NCBI GenBank assembly: GCA_031976395.1
Contig: DALYLJ010000007.1
Span: 1 to 38,096 of the forward strand
Direction of reading: 5' to 3'
Origin: UBA11164 sp002420085
GTDB lineage: Bacteria; Pseudomonadota; Gammaproteobacteria; Xanthomonadales; Xanthomonadaceae
Length of the DNA stretch: 38,096 nt
Shown: piece after piece, positions 7,983-17,205 of the stretch
Position numbering within the stretch: position 1 is the stretch's first letter
How the letters are laid out: every line of letters starts with the position of its first letter
Position numbers and translations under genes: made by a program
Notes under the pieces: generated by a model
Told to the model about the DNA's origin: nothing
Database searches by the model: none
Seen by the model: the letters and a program-made list of their open reading frames with translations, nothing else

Positions 7983-10594
7983 ACGCTGGACCGGTCAGCG
8001 TCACTGCGACGGCGATCGAGCCGGTTGATCAGCCGTTGCTCTACCAGCATTGTCGGATCGAGATGCCGGGTGGTCGGGTGATTGGCGAGGATCTGCTGCG
8101 GCTGGTGCGCTTCCAAGGTCAGGAGAACGTGTCCGACCTGTTCGAGTATCAGTTGGAACTGCACGGCAACAGCGACGCCGAGGGGGCCAGCATCGTCCTT
8201 TCCGAGGTCATCGGTCGGCCGATCACGGTCGGCATCGCCCGCACCGAATTCGAGGATCGCGCGGTCAGTCATCAGGCTTTCCTGCGGACACTCGATGGCG
8301 CCGATCCGGATGGTCCGTACAGCGTGTTCCACGGCATGGTTGCCGCGTTCGCTCTCGCCGAGCCGGGCGTCTACCGGATCACCATGCGCCCGGCGGCATG
8401 GCGGATGAGCTTCATCAACCATTACCGCATTCTCGGTCAGAAGAACCTGCGCGATGCCTTGGCGCAACTGTGTCGGGAGCACCGCGTGGATGCCGTGTTC
8501 GATGGTCTGAGCGGCCATGACAACCTGGCCAATGTCCGTGTCCAGGACTGGTTGCAGGCCGGCGAGACCGATCTGGAATTCATGCGCCGGCTGATGAGCA
8601 AGGCCCATGTCTATTACTACTTCCGGCATTACCCCGACCGCCACGTGATGGTGTTCGACAATCGGCCGGTCTATCCGCCGTCGCTGCCGGATGATGCCGT
8701 GCTGCGCTACACCTGGACCGGTGCCGATGAGTTGGGCCTGCACCAGTCCGATACGCTGACCCAGTACAGCTATCAGCAGGCGATCGGCGTGACCGGTGTC
8801 GAGGGCGTGTTCACCGGTCAGCGGGAAGCCTGGGACGTGGCCCAGCCGAATCAGCCACTGGCCAGCTTCGCCAGCTTCCATGGCAACAGCGGTCCGGACC
8901 TTGGCGATCTGCCCTTCACCCAGTACAAGATCGTCCAGTACGGGTTCAGCGATGGCCAGGTGCGGGCGTTTGCCCAGGCGACCGGTCAGGCGATGCGGGC
9001 CAGCGATCTGCAATTGAGCGGATCCAGCCTGTGTCCGTCGCTGCGGGTGGGTCATCGCTTCCGGATGCGTTCGGACCGGCCGGAGGTGCGCCCGGAACTG
9101 GACAATCTGGAGTTCGTGCTGACCCATGTCCAGCACGACTCGTCGCTCGATGGCGAGTACAGCAACCAGTTCTCCGCGACCGTGGTCGATGCCCTGATCA
9201 CCCCGGTCGGGGTCCAGGACACCCAGCAGGGTCTGGTGCTGGCGCAGGTCGTCACGCCGTCCGGCGATGGCACCATCCATGACTGGCCGTACTACGTGCC
9301 GGATGACTTCAGTCTGGCCCGGCAGACCATGGAAGACAGCGATGCCGTGCAGCCACGCTTGAATGCCAAAGGCGTGCATGTCCGCTTCTCCTGTGATGAT
9401 CCGGATGCGCCGCCGGTCTGGGTCAAGCTGGCTGCCCACATGCAGACCATTCCGGAGGTCGGTACCAATGTCTGGGTGTCGCGCGCCAACGACGAGTCGG
9501 AACTGCCGGAAATCCAGAACATCGTTCAGGCCGACGGCAGCAAGGTGGTGGTCGATTCCGGCTGGACCGCACACACCCAGGTCGGCAACAGTTTCTCGAC
9601 CAGCTATGGCGACAGCCGCAGCATCCGTTTCGGCCAGCCCTGGAGCCGCGCCGATGTCGCGGTTGCGGTCAAATTGGTCGAGGACGCCTACGCGCGCGGA
9701 CTGTTCCGCGATGCGTCCTATTCGCGCGGCGGCGGGTACAACTATTCCACCTCGGAACAGGCGGAACAGGGTCTGCTGAGCGAGTCGTGGTCATACGGCT
9801 CATCGCTCGGCAATTCCTGGGGCAAGGAGACCAAGAATTTCTCCGCGACCGGCCGCACCTACCACGAGTCGGTGACCGGCAAGTACGACACCTCGCTGGC
9901 CAGCACCGAGGCCGATGATCCGGAGGCTCTGGCGGCGGTCCAGGCGTCGCGTTCGGTGGTCTGGGGCGACAGCTACAGCAACAGCACCAGCCACGGCGAC
10001 ACCAAGGCGATATCGGTCTATCACGGCACGTTTGAAAACGACACCACCCATGATGGCGACGTCGTCACGACCACCACCGTGCAGGGCACGTCGAGCAACA
10101 CCAGCACCCACCACGGTACGGTCAGCAGCAAGAACGACATCTTCGCCGACTCCGACAGCGAATCGACCATCACCGGCATCAGCAGCAATCGCAGCACGCA
10201 CAACATCGTCCTGAACACCTCGACCATCACCCAGCAGACCAGTTCCACCACCATCGGCAGCAACATCAGCTCGGATGTCATCGGCAAGAGCGATACCACG
10301 TCGTCCACCGGACATAGCAGCCGCACGGCACTGACCGGTGTCAGCACCGAGGTCAGCCGCCAGGGCATGAGCAACACCGTGGGCGTGACCGGCATGGACA
10401 CCCGGGTGAGCATGACCGGGGTGAGCAACACCGTCACCGTCACTGGCCTGTCGAACACGGTCAGTGTGGTTGGTCTGTCCACCTCGGTCGAGGTCGCGGG
10501 GCCGGGGCTGCATCTGGAAGCCAAGGCGGAGCAGTTCAAGTTCGATCTGAACGGCCCGGTCATGCAGATTCCGGTCATCATCCTGGTGCTGTGA
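7979..10594 (+). CDS. vgrG: T6SS spike protein VgrG (TssI) with Ser/Thr-rich repeat C-terminus
   Basis: The 871-residue protein has the gp27-like part at about residues 20-330 (FQGQENVSDLFEYQLEL, a GPYSVFHGMV turn, SFINHYRILGQKNLRDAL, AGETDLEFMRRL) and the gp5 OB-fold at about 400-520 (GVHVRFSCDDPDAPPVWVKLA, PEVGTNVWVSRAN). The remaining 300 or so residues are rich in Ser, Thr, Gly and Asn and end in six exact nine-residue repeats (787-840), consistent with an elongated beta-helical spike. The very end (PVMQIPVIILVL) is hydrophobic. No enzymatic C-terminal domain is apparent, so this is a structural spike that would need a PAAR-like tip, perhaps the DUF4150 protein downstream. Start ATG 7979 overlaps the tssG stop. 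Confidence 0.93.
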   Translation: MNAGPVSVTATAIEPVDQPLLYQHCRIEMPGGRVIGEDLLRLVRFQGQENVSDLFEYQLELHGNSDAEGASIVLSEVIGRPITVGIARTEFEDRAVSHQAFLRTLDGADPDGPYSVFHGMVAAFALAEPGVYRITMRPAAWRMSFINHYRILGQKNLRDALAQLCREHRVDAVFDGLSGHDNLANVRVQDWLQAGETDLEFMRRLMSKAHVYYYFRHYPDRHVMVFDNRPVYPPSLPDDAVLRYTWTGADELGLHQSDTLTQYSYQQAIGVTGVEGVFTGQREAWDVAQPNQPLASFASFHGNSGPDLGDLPFTQYKIVQYGFSDGQVRAFAQATGQAMRASDLQLSGSSLCPSLRVGHRFRMRSDRPEVRPELDNLEFVLTHVQHDSSLDGEYSNQFSATVVDALITPVGVQDTQQGLVLAQVVTPSGDGTIHDWPYYVPDDFSLARQTMEDSDAVQPRLNAKGVHVRFSCDDPDAPPVWVKLAAHMQTIPEVGTNVWVSRANDESELPEIQNIVQADGSKVVVDSGWTAHTQVGNSFSTSYGDSRSIRFGQPWSRADVAVAVKLVEDAYARGLFRDASYSRGGGYNYSTSEQAEQGLLSESWSYGSSLGNSWGKETKNFSATGRTYHESVTGKYDTSLASTEADDPEALAAVQASRSVVWGDSYSNSTSHGDTKAISVYHGTFENDTTHDGDVVTTTTVQGTSSNTSTHHGTVSSKNDIFADSDSESTITGISSNRSTHNIVLNTSTITQQTSSTTIGSNISSDVIGKSDTTSSTGHSSRTALTGVSTEVSRQGMSNTVGVTGMDTRVSMTGVSNTVTVTGLSNTVSVVGLSTSVEVAGPGLHLEAKAEQFKFDLNGPVMQIPVIILVL
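10337..10498 (+). repeat. Six nine-residue repeats in the VgrG needle
   Basis: Residues 787-840 of VgrG read as six consecutive units of pattern G-[VML]-[SD]-[TN]-x-V-x-x-x (GVSTEVSRQ, GMSNTVGVT, GMDTRVSMT, GVSNTVTVT, GLSNTVSVV, GLSTSVEVA). The period is exactly 27 bases with no indel. Less regular S/T-rich segments precede it. Such short periods fit strands of a triple beta-helix needle. Confidence 0.85.
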
Positions 10595-10597
10595 GCG

Positions 10598-13246
10598 ATG
10601 AAGATCATCAAACCGCTCACCCTCGGCGTGCTGCACCAGCCCTACCGTCATCGCGGCGTGCATCGCTTGGCGATCGCTGCGCTCGGCTTCTTCGCCCTCG
10701 GCCGCGACGATGAGCGGTTTCTGGTGGAGAACCTGCAATGGCCGCGCGTGCTGCCGCTGTTGCCGAGCGGGCAGCCGCTCGATCATGTTCTGCCCAAGGC
10801 CCATGCCGAGGTCGTGCTCACCGGCTCGGCACATGCGCGCGAGCCGGTCGAGGCGATGACCGTCCGACTGGCCTGTGGCCCGATCGACAAGCGTCTGCGG
10901 GTGATCGGCGAGCGCGCCTGGCGCCGTCGCTGGCTCGGGGTGTGCGTCGATGATCCGGCCCCGTTCACCAGCATGCCGCTGACGCTGGAGCGCGCCTACG
11001 GTGGTCCGGGCCATGACAATCCGCTCGGCTGCGGTTTTCTGGCGCGCCTGCCCTGGCAGCGCGAATCGACGGGTCGGATGCCGAACATCGAATACCCCGA
11101 TCAGCCGGTGCTGCCAGGCCGGCGCAGTCTGGCCCATGCCGGTTTCGTGCCGCAGCAGCTTGCCCACGCCGAGCGCCAGCGGCGGGCGAGTGGAACCTAC
11201 GACCGCCGCTGGCTGGCCGAGGACTTTCCGGGCCTGCCGCGCGATTTCGATTTCGCGCTGTACAACCTGACGTCAGCCGACCAGCAGTTCCGGGGCAAGT
11301 TCGCCGGGGGCGAAGCCTATCGCCTGGAAGGACTGCATCCGAGCCAGCCGGTGCTGTCCGGTCGCCTGCCGACGATGCAGGTGTGCGCCTTCGTACTGGC
11401 CAAGGATCAGCCGGCCGATGCGCTCCAGGCGGTGCCGTTGCACTGCGACACGGTCTGGTTCTTCCCGGAGGTCGGGGTCGGCCTGATGATCCATCGCGGC
11501 CAGGTTGCGGTCAGCGACAGCGATGCGCTCGACATCGGCACCCTGATGCTGGCCTACGACGCCAGCGCCAGACCCCGGCCGGTGCAGCATTACCGCGATG
11601 TCCTGGCACTGCGCCTGGACCCGGTGCAGGCCGCCCTGCATGCCTTCGATGAGTCGCAACTGGCCCCCGAGCGCAGCCCGGAGGCCCAGGCTGCCCGGGC
11701 GGCCGCCCGGGCACGGCAGGCCGAGGTCCGACGGCAGCGGCGACAGCAACTGCTCGACGAGACCCTGGCCGAGTTCCGGCAACAGAGCGGTCTCGACCCG
11801 TCGGCCGAGCCACTGCCGCCGGAGGCGTCGGAGCCAGCGCTGCCCGAACTGTTCGAGGATGATCTGGCCGAAGGCGATTTCGATCTGGCCGAATTGCACG
11901 CCCGTGCCCAGGCGCTGGCCGAACAGGCGCGCCGCGAGGGGGAGGCACATCTGGCCAAACTCGACCAGGACCGTCCGGAGGTGCCGGCGACGCCGACCCC
12001 GAGCATGGCCGAGCAGATTTCGGCGGCGGTGACCCGCGCCGAGCAGCCGGTCCATGGCCTGCCTGGAGCGCTTGGGTCGGCGCCGCTGCCGGTCGATCTG
12101 GCCGATCTGCTGGCTCGCGCCGAGCAGGCCGCGCCGGGTGGCATGGACCCTGCGCAGCAGGCCGAACTGCGATCGGCACTGGCCAGCCTGCCGGCCTTGC
12201 AGCGGGCCGCGCGCGCGGCCGCGCCGACGCCGACCACGCCCAGCGAGGCCCTGCCGGACCCGGTGGCCGTGGCGCTCGGTGAACGGGCGCTGGCGATGCT
12301 GCGGGCCGGGCAATCGCTGGCCGGTCGCGATCTGGCCGGTGCCTGCCTGCGCGGCGCTGATCTGCGCGGCGCCGATCTGCGTCAGACCCAACTCGAACGT
12401 GCCGATCTGCGCGAGGCCCGTCTGCACGGCGCCAACCTCGGTTCGGCCGTGCTCACCGCCGCCCGGCTCGATGGCGCCGATTTCAGCGACGCCTGCCTGG
12501 ATGATGCCAACCTGTGTGCCAGCAGCGCACGCGCGGCGAGCTTCGCGCGGGCCTCAATGTGCCGGGTGCGGGCATTCGACGCCGTCTGGCCGGATGCCGA
12601 CCTGCGCGCGACGAAGCTCGACGGTGCCCTGCTGATGCGCATCGATCTGGCCGGCGCCAGGCTCGATGACAGCCAACTCGACGGCACCGTGCTGATCGAG
12701 GCCAAGGCTGCCGGCAGCCAGTGGCGCGGCACGCGCTGGCGGCGCAGCGTGGCGCCATCGGCGGACTTCAGCGGAGCCTGCTTCGACGATGCCCAACTGG
12801 CCCGCAGTGTCCTGCTTGATGCCAGGCTGGCCGACAGCTCCTGGCAGGGTGCCAGCCTCGATACCGTCTATGCCGGCGGCACGTCGGACTGGCGTCGCAG
12901 CCGGTTGTCGCGCCTGCGTGCCCGCAAGTGCGGCTGGCGCGGCAGTGCCCTGAACGAGGCCCGGTTGGATGCGGCCGTGCTCGGCAGTTGCGATTTCGGT
13001 GAGGCCGACCTGAGCGGCTGCGATCTGCGCGGAGCGCAACTGTACCGATCGCTGTTCATGCGCAGCCGCCTGTGCGGTGCCGATGCCAGCGGTGCCAGTT
13101 TCTTCCAGGCACTGTGCCGCAAGACCGATTTCACCGGCTGCGATCTGCGCAGCGCGATCCTGGTGCAGGCCGATCTGAGCGAAGCCATTCTGGGCGATGC
13201 TCGGATGGCCGGCGCCCAGGTCGATCGACCGGCGGGCCTGCCATGA
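10598..13246 (+). CDS. DUF2169 and pentapeptide-repeat protein, T6SS accessory
   Basis: The 882-residue protein starts three bases behind vgrG. Residues 1 to about 345 match DUF2169 (KPLTLGVLHQPYR near the start, PFTSMPLTLERAYGG, DNPLGCGF, YNLTSADQQFRGKF, the EGLHP block). Residues about 350-560 are an Ala/Glu/Arg-rich helical linker. From about residue 570 to the end there are pentapeptide repeats of the A(D/N)Lxx type (LRGADLRGADLRQTQLERADL), which form a right-handed quadrilateral beta-helix. DUF2169 proteins are known from T6SS loci next to VgrG and PAAR-like genes and are thought to help mount effectors on the spike. That role is inferred here from family and position. It overlaps the next pentapeptide gene as ATGA. 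Confidence 0.88.
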   Translation: MKIIKPLTLGVLHQPYRHRGVHRLAIAALGFFALGRDDERFLVENLQWPRVLPLLPSGQPLDHVLPKAHAEVVLTGSAHAREPVEAMTVRLACGPIDKRLRVIGERAWRRRWLGVCVDDPAPFTSMPLTLERAYGGPGHDNPLGCGFLARLPWQRESTGRMPNIEYPDQPVLPGRRSLAHAGFVPQQLAHAERQRRASGTYDRRWLAEDFPGLPRDFDFALYNLTSADQQFRGKFAGGEAYRLEGLHPSQPVLSGRLPTMQVCAFVLAKDQPADALQAVPLHCDTVWFFPEVGVGLMIHRGQVAVSDSDALDIGTLMLAYDASARPRPVQHYRDVLALRLDPVQAALHAFDESQLAPERSPEAQAARAAARARQAEVRRQRRQQLLDETLAEFRQQSGLDPSAEPLPPEASEPALPELFEDDLAEGDFDLAELHARAQALAEQARREGEAHLAKLDQDRPEVPATPTPSMAEQISAAVTRAEQPVHGLPGALGSAPLPVDLADLLARAEQAAPGGMDPAQQAELRSALASLPALQRAARAAAPTPTTPSEALPDPVAVALGERALAMLRAGQSLAGRDLAGACLRGADLRGADLRQTQLERADLREARLHGANLGSAVLTAARLDGADFSDACLDDANLCASSARAASFARASMCRVRAFDAVWPDADLRATKLDGALLMRIDLAGARLDDSQLDGTVLIEAKAAGSQWRGTRWRRSVAPSADFSGACFDDAQLARSVLLDARLADSSWQGASLDTVYAGGTSDWRRSRLSRLRARKCGWRGSALNEARLDAAVLGSCDFGEADLSGCDLRGAQLYRSLFMRSRLCGADASGASFFQALCRKTDFTGCDLRSAILVQADLSEAILGDARMAGAQVDRPAGLP

Positions 13247-14331
13247 GCGCCGCGCCGACCTGGGATTCCATCGCCCGTCTGATCCGTCTGGGTCGGCCGG
13301 TGTCCGGCCTGTGCCTGCGGCACCTGTCGCTGCGCGACCACTCGCTGGCCGGCGCGGTGTTCGAGAAATGCGATCTCGGTGGTGTCGATTTCGGCGCTGC
13401 CGAGTTGACCCGCAGCGTGTTCATCGACTGCGAGCTGAGCGAGGCCGACCTGCATGCGGTCGAACCGACCGACGCCACCTTCGTGCGCTGTCGGATGACC
13501 GGCGCCCATCTGCCGTCGGCCGGGCCGGCGCGGATCGTGCTGGTCGATTGCGACCTGCGCGAAAGCGACTGCCGACAGGCGCATCTGCTGCGCAGTGTCG
13601 CCAGTGGCTGCGATTTTTCCGGCGCCGATCTGCGCGGTCTGCATCTCGAACGCAGCGTGCTGTGGCGCGCGACGCTCGATCGCAGCGATCTCGGTGGCGC
13701 CCGGCTGGAACAGTCGGCCGTTTCCGATACCGACTTGCGCCGCACCATCCTCGACGGCATCCAGGCGCACCTGAGCGTGCTGATGAACAACGACCTGCGC
13801 GACAGCAACCTGGCCGGCTGCCGCGTGCAGCGCTGCCAGTTGCAGGGCAGCGACCTGCGCGGCGCCGATCTGCGCGACGCCGACCTCGACGAATCGGGCT
13901 GCATCCAGGTGAACTTCGCAGGCGCGCAGCTCGATCGAGTGCGTGCCCGACGCGCCATGTTCCTGTCGGCACGGCTGAGCGAGTGTCGTCTGCACGGGGC
14001 CGATCTGGCGGGTGCGGTATTCCATGCCGCCACGGTCGAGAACGCACGATTCGAGGGCTGTGATCTGCGTGGCAGCAGTTGGCAGAAGAGTCGCGTGCGG
14101 GCGACCCGGTTTGCCGACAGCGATCTTCGCGACACCCGCTTCGAGCACGCCGGCATCGAGGATGGCGCGTTCGTCCGGGTGCGATTGAACGACAGCCGAT
14201 TCCACAACACCACCTGCACCCGGGTCCGCTTCGAGCAGGTCGAGCGGACCGGCATGCGCGGCACCGACCCGGCCCTGCTGGCCGTCGAGGCGCCCACCCT
14301 GGACCTGGAGGACATCCCATGCTCGCCCTGA
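13243..14331 (+). CDS. Pentapeptide-repeat protein, T6SS accessory
   Basis: The 362-residue product consists almost entirely of pentapeptide repeats (AGAVFEKCDLGGVDF, FSGADLRGLHLERS, LQGSDLRGADLRDADLDES), giving a long beta-helix without another domain. Cys residues occur often in the repeat loops. ATG 13243 overlaps the stop of the preceding DUF2169 protein; the end overlaps the DUF3540 gene by 13 bases. The tight coupling to DUF2169, DUF3540 and DUF4150 genes points to a common assembly, probably on the VgrG tip. Its exact task is not known to me. Confidence 0.88.
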   Translation: MSAAPTWDSIARLIRLGRPVSGLCLRHLSLRDHSLAGAVFEKCDLGGVDFGAAELTRSVFIDCELSEADLHAVEPTDATFVRCRMTGAHLPSAGPARIVLVDCDLRESDCRQAHLLRSVASGCDFSGADLRGLHLERSVLWRATLDRSDLGGARLEQSAVSDTDLRRTILDGIQAHLSVLMNNDLRDSNLAGCRVQRCQLQGSDLRGADLRDADLDESGCIQVNFAGAQLDRVRARRAMFLSARLSECRLHGADLAGAVFHAATVENARFEGCDLRGSSWQKSRVRATRFADSDLRDTRFEHAGIEDGAFVRVRLNDSRFHNTTCTRVRFEQVERTGMRGTDPALLAVEAPTLDLEDIPCSP

Positions 14332-14861
14332 AATCACCCGTCCGCAGCACATCGGTGACCCTGTCCGAGGCACGCATCGCGATCGTGTTCGACGATGGCG
14401 GCTGCCTGCTCGACACCGGTCTCCGGGTCCAGCGCGCGCTCAGTTGCCTGATCGAGCCGAAGCCGGGCGATCGGGTGCTGTTCGCCCACGGTGGCAACGG
14501 CGGCGGTCATCTGCTGCACATCCTCGAACGCGAGCCGAGCCAGCAGGCCGAGATGAGCGTGCCGGGGGCCATGCTGCTGGCCGTGCGACAGCCGCAGATC
14601 GCCATTCATGCCCGTGAGCGGCTCGACCTCGGCAGCGCCGGCACCGCTTCGCTGTCGGCGCTCCAGACCCTGTCGCTCACGGGCGGCAACCTGTTCGCCA
14701 GCGTGCGCGAGAGCCTGGTCGCCCAGGCCGAGCACTACGTCGGTCGGTTCGGCCAGTACCTGCTCGATGCCCGCGCGCTGCTGCGCCTGCACGGCAAGGA
14801 CGCGCTGGTGACCGCCGAGCGCGACGTCAAGGTCGATGCCGAACGGATCAGCATGGGGTGA
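14319..14861 (+). CDS. DUF3540 family protein, T6SS accessory
   Basis: This 180-residue protein has the DUF3540 layout: an N-terminal beta-rich part with LDTGLRVQRALSCLIEP and GDRVLFAHG, a middle with LLAVRQPQIAIHARERLDLG and LQTLSLTGGNL, and a C-terminal helix (ESLVAQAEHYVGRF) ending in TAERDVKVDAERISMG. The repeated I/L-x-L pattern resembles the VgrG needle, so it may stack on or continue the spike; that is inference. The start ATG 14319 lies inside the end of the preceding gene, and the DUF4150 gene follows after six bases. Confidence 0.82.
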   Translation: MLALKSPVRSTSVTLSEARIAIVFDDGGCLLDTGLRVQRALSCLIEPKPGDRVLFAHGGNGGGHLLHILEREPSQQAEMSVPGAMLLAVRQPQIAIHARERLDLGSAGTASLSALQTLSLTGGNLFASVRESLVAQAEHYVGRFGQYLLDARALLRLHGKDALVTAERDVKVDAERISMG

Positions 14862-14867
14862 TGTCCG

Positions 14868-15242
14868 ATGTTTGCCAATACCAATCTCGGTGTGATGAGC
14901 CTGGGTTTTCCGGATGTCTGTCTGACGCCGATTCCCCTGCCGCTGGTCAATGTCGATTTCTCGATCAGCAATGTCCCGACCGTGTTCAACGTGCTCTACG
15001 GTGGCGGCCTGGTCGAGAACCTGATCACCATCAGCGTGGTGAGCACGGCCGATGCCGGGGTCGGGGTGATCTCCGGCCTGTGTCTCGGTCCGAAGCGCTC
15101 CTTCCTCGGCAGTTTCAAGCTGCTGGTCGGAGCGATCTTCGTGTCCCGACTGACTTCGATCAACGGTCAGAACGGCCTGCTGCCGAATACCGTCGGCATC
15201 TGCCTGACTCCGGCCCAGTTCCGGGTGCTGGTGCTGTCATGA
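14868..15242 (+). CDS. DUF4150 (PAAR-like) protein, probable spike tip
   Basis: The 124-residue protein begins MFANTNLGVMSLGFPDVCLTP, the typical DUF4150 opening, and continues with VPTVFNVLYGGGLVENL, the ISVVSTADAGVGVISGL segment, GPKRSFLGSFKLLVGAIF and a PNTVGICLTPAQFRVLVLS end. DUF4150 is related to PAAR proteins that sharpen the VgrG tip. No toxin domain is fused. In this operon it is the only PAAR-like candidate. Its stop overlaps the tssJ start as ATGA. Confidence 0.85.
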   Translation: MFANTNLGVMSLGFPDVCLTPIPLPLVNVDFSISNVPTVFNVLYGGGLVENLITISVVSTADAGVGVISGLCLGPKRSFLGSFKLLVGAIFVSRLTSINGQNGLLPNTVGICLTPAQFRVLVLS

Positions 15243-15766
15243 ACGATCCGCTGCGCCATCGGACAGCACGGCCGACCGCACGATCGATCACGCGGTCGGT
15301 GGCGGCACCAGCGGTGCTGGCGGCAGTGCTGACACTCGCCGGCTGCGGTCTGGCCGGGCCGGTCAAGAGCGTGTTCGGCCTGGGCAAGCCACATGCCGAA
15401 CTGCGCACGCTGACCGTCGAGGCCGATCCGCGCGCCAATCTCGGCAATGCCACCCAGATCGATGTGGTGGTCGTCCGTGATGCCACCGCACTGGCCGAAC
15501 TGCCCAAGACCGGCCCGGACTGGTTCCGCCAGCGCGATGGCCTGCGCCGCAGTCTGGCCCAGCGCATCGAGGTGGTGTCACTGCAAGTGCCGGCCGCCAG
15601 TCCGGCGTTCCGGGTGGATCTGCCGGACAGAACCCGCAAGGCCGCTGCCGTGCAGGTGTTCGCCAACTACGTTGCGGCCGATGGTTGGCCGCCGATCAGC
15701 CTGACGGCCTATGCCCGCGCCAGCCTGCGCCTGCAAGAGACCGTCATCACCGTCGCCGGCAACTAG
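15239..15766 (+). CDS. tssJ: T6SS outer-membrane lipoprotein TssJ
   Basis: The 175-residue product has an Arg-rich N-terminus, a hydrophobic segment and the lipobox LAGC with Cys36 as the lipidation site. The mature part has the TssJ beta-sandwich pattern: ATQIDVVVVRDATALAELP, WFRQRDGLRRSL, VVSLQVPAASP, KAAAVQVFANY. TssJ anchors the TssM periplasmic domain to the outer membrane. ATG 15239 overlaps the DUF4150 stop codon; tssK follows after 11 bases with GAGG as ribosome site. Confidence 0.88.
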   Translation: MNDPLRHRTARPTARSITRSVAAPAVLAAVLTLAGCGLAGPVKSVFGLGKPHAELRTLTVEADPRANLGNATQIDVVVVRDATALAELPKTGPDWFRQRDGLRRSLAQRIEVVSLQVPAASPAFRVDLPDRTRKAAAVQVFANYVAADGWPPISLTAYARASLRLQETVITVAGN

Positions 15767-15777
15767 AGGAGCGCCGC

Positions 15778-17205
15778 ATGAACGATCCCGAATTCCTGCC
15801 GGATGCCGTGCAATGGTCGGAAGGCATGCTGCTCTCGCCGCAGCACTTCCAGCAATACGACATCCACCTCCAGGCCCTGGTCAACCAGCGGCTGGCCAGC
15901 CTGTCGCCGAATGCCTGGGGTCTGCGTCGGTTGCGGCTCGACGCGGCCCGTCTGGCCGACGGCTACGTCAAGATTTCCGAGTGCGATGCGGTGATGCCGG
16001 ATGGCCTGCCGCTGGTGTTCCGGACTGGTCCCGAGCGCAGCCTCAGTCTCGACCTCGCCAGCCGTTGCAGCGCCGACGGCCGCGTTGTCCGGGTGTTCCT
16101 GGCGATCCCGCCGCGTGCCGGTGCCCTGGATGTGCCGACCACTTCGATCCGTCGCTACGAAAGCGTCCGTGGTCAGAAGACCCTGGACGAAACGACCGGT
16201 ATCGGCGATGTCGTGGTCGAGCGCCAGCGGGTCCAGGTCGGTCTGTATGCCGAGGGTGACGTGCCGGCCGGTTACCCGGCACTGCCGCTGCTGGATCTGG
16301 TTCGCGATGCCAACGGCTCGGTGGTGCTGCGCGACTACCATCCGCCGATGTTCCGGCTCGGCGCCTCGGCATTCCTGGGCGTGCGCGGTCTGCACCAGCG
16401 ATTGCTGAATCTGCGGGAGCGGATGTGGGCCAAATTGCGCGAACTGATCGGCACCTGTGGCGAGGATGACCAGGAAGCGCTGGCGATGATCGGTTCGGAG
16501 GCGCGCATGCATCTTCGGGTCGCCCGCGAGCTGGCCGCCTGCCTGCCGATGGTCGATACCGTTCTGGCTGATCCGCTGTGTCCACCGGATGCGGCCTTGC
16601 GAGCGCTGGCCATGATCGTCGGGCGGATGACGGCGGTCGGCGGCCTGCCGCGACCGCTGACCATGGAGCCGTATCGCCACCTCGACTGCATGCCGCAGTT
16701 CCAGGCAGCGATCGAGTTCATCGACGGCCGCCTGGCCATGATCGACACCCGCTGGGACAGCATGGCGTTCGCCCGCGTCGCCGAAGGCATCTTCGCCCGT
16801 CGCCTGCCCGAAGACAGCCCGGCCAAGGTCCATATCGAACTGCGCCCGCGCGAAGGCCAGACCGCGCGCGAACTGCACGCCTGGCTGGCCGAGGCGCGGA
16901 TCGCCAGCGAGAACCTGCTGCCGATCCTGCGTCAGCGCCGGCTGCCCGGCGCCCGTTGGCGGGTGCTCGGCGCCCGCGAACTGGCCGATCTCGGCCTGCG
17001 CGTCGATGCCATGATCTGCGAACTGACCAGTCAGCATCTGGAACTGGCCGATCACGGCATCGTCGAGAGCTTCCGCGCGGGACAGTCGATGGTGATCCAG
17101 GGCGAGTCGGGGCACGCCCCGGCCGTGATCGTGCTGCACCACCCGAAGGGCGGACGAAGCGCAGCGCCGCCGAACACGCACGAGTCGGGTCATCACCATG
17201 CCTGA
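15778..17205 (+). CDS. tssK: T6SS baseplate adaptor TssK (VasE/ImpJ)
   Basis: The 475-residue protein opens with AVQWSEGMLLSPQHFQQYD, the classical TssK signature, and has LVFRTGPERSLSLDLASR, RMWAKLRELIG and MDGRLAM-type helical segments. TssK trimers link the baseplate wedge to TssL and TssM. The C-terminus ends in a His-, Pro- and Lys-rich tail (HHPKGGRSAAPP and GHHHA), which is not usual. Start ATG 15778 has AGAGGAG upstream. The last eight bases overlap tssL. Confidence 0.95.
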   Translation: MNDPEFLPDAVQWSEGMLLSPQHFQQYDIHLQALVNQRLASLSPNAWGLRRLRLDAARLADGYVKISECDAVMPDGLPLVFRTGPERSLSLDLASRCSADGRVVRVFLAIPPRAGALDVPTTSIRRYESVRGQKTLDETTGIGDVVVERQRVQVGLYAEGDVPAGYPALPLLDLVRDANGSVVLRDYHPPMFRLGASAFLGVRGLHQRLLNLRERMWAKLRELIGTCGEDDQEALAMIGSEARMHLRVARELAACLPMVDTVLADPLCPPDAALRALAMIVGRMTAVGGLPRPLTMEPYRHLDCMPQFQAAIEFIDGRLAMIDTRWDSMAFARVAEGIFARRLPEDSPAKVHIELRPREGQTARELHAWLAEARIASENLLPILRQRRLPGARWRVLGARELADLGLRVDAMICELTSQHLELADHGIVESFRAGQSMVIQGESGHAPAVIVLHHPKGGRSAAPPNTHESGHHHA

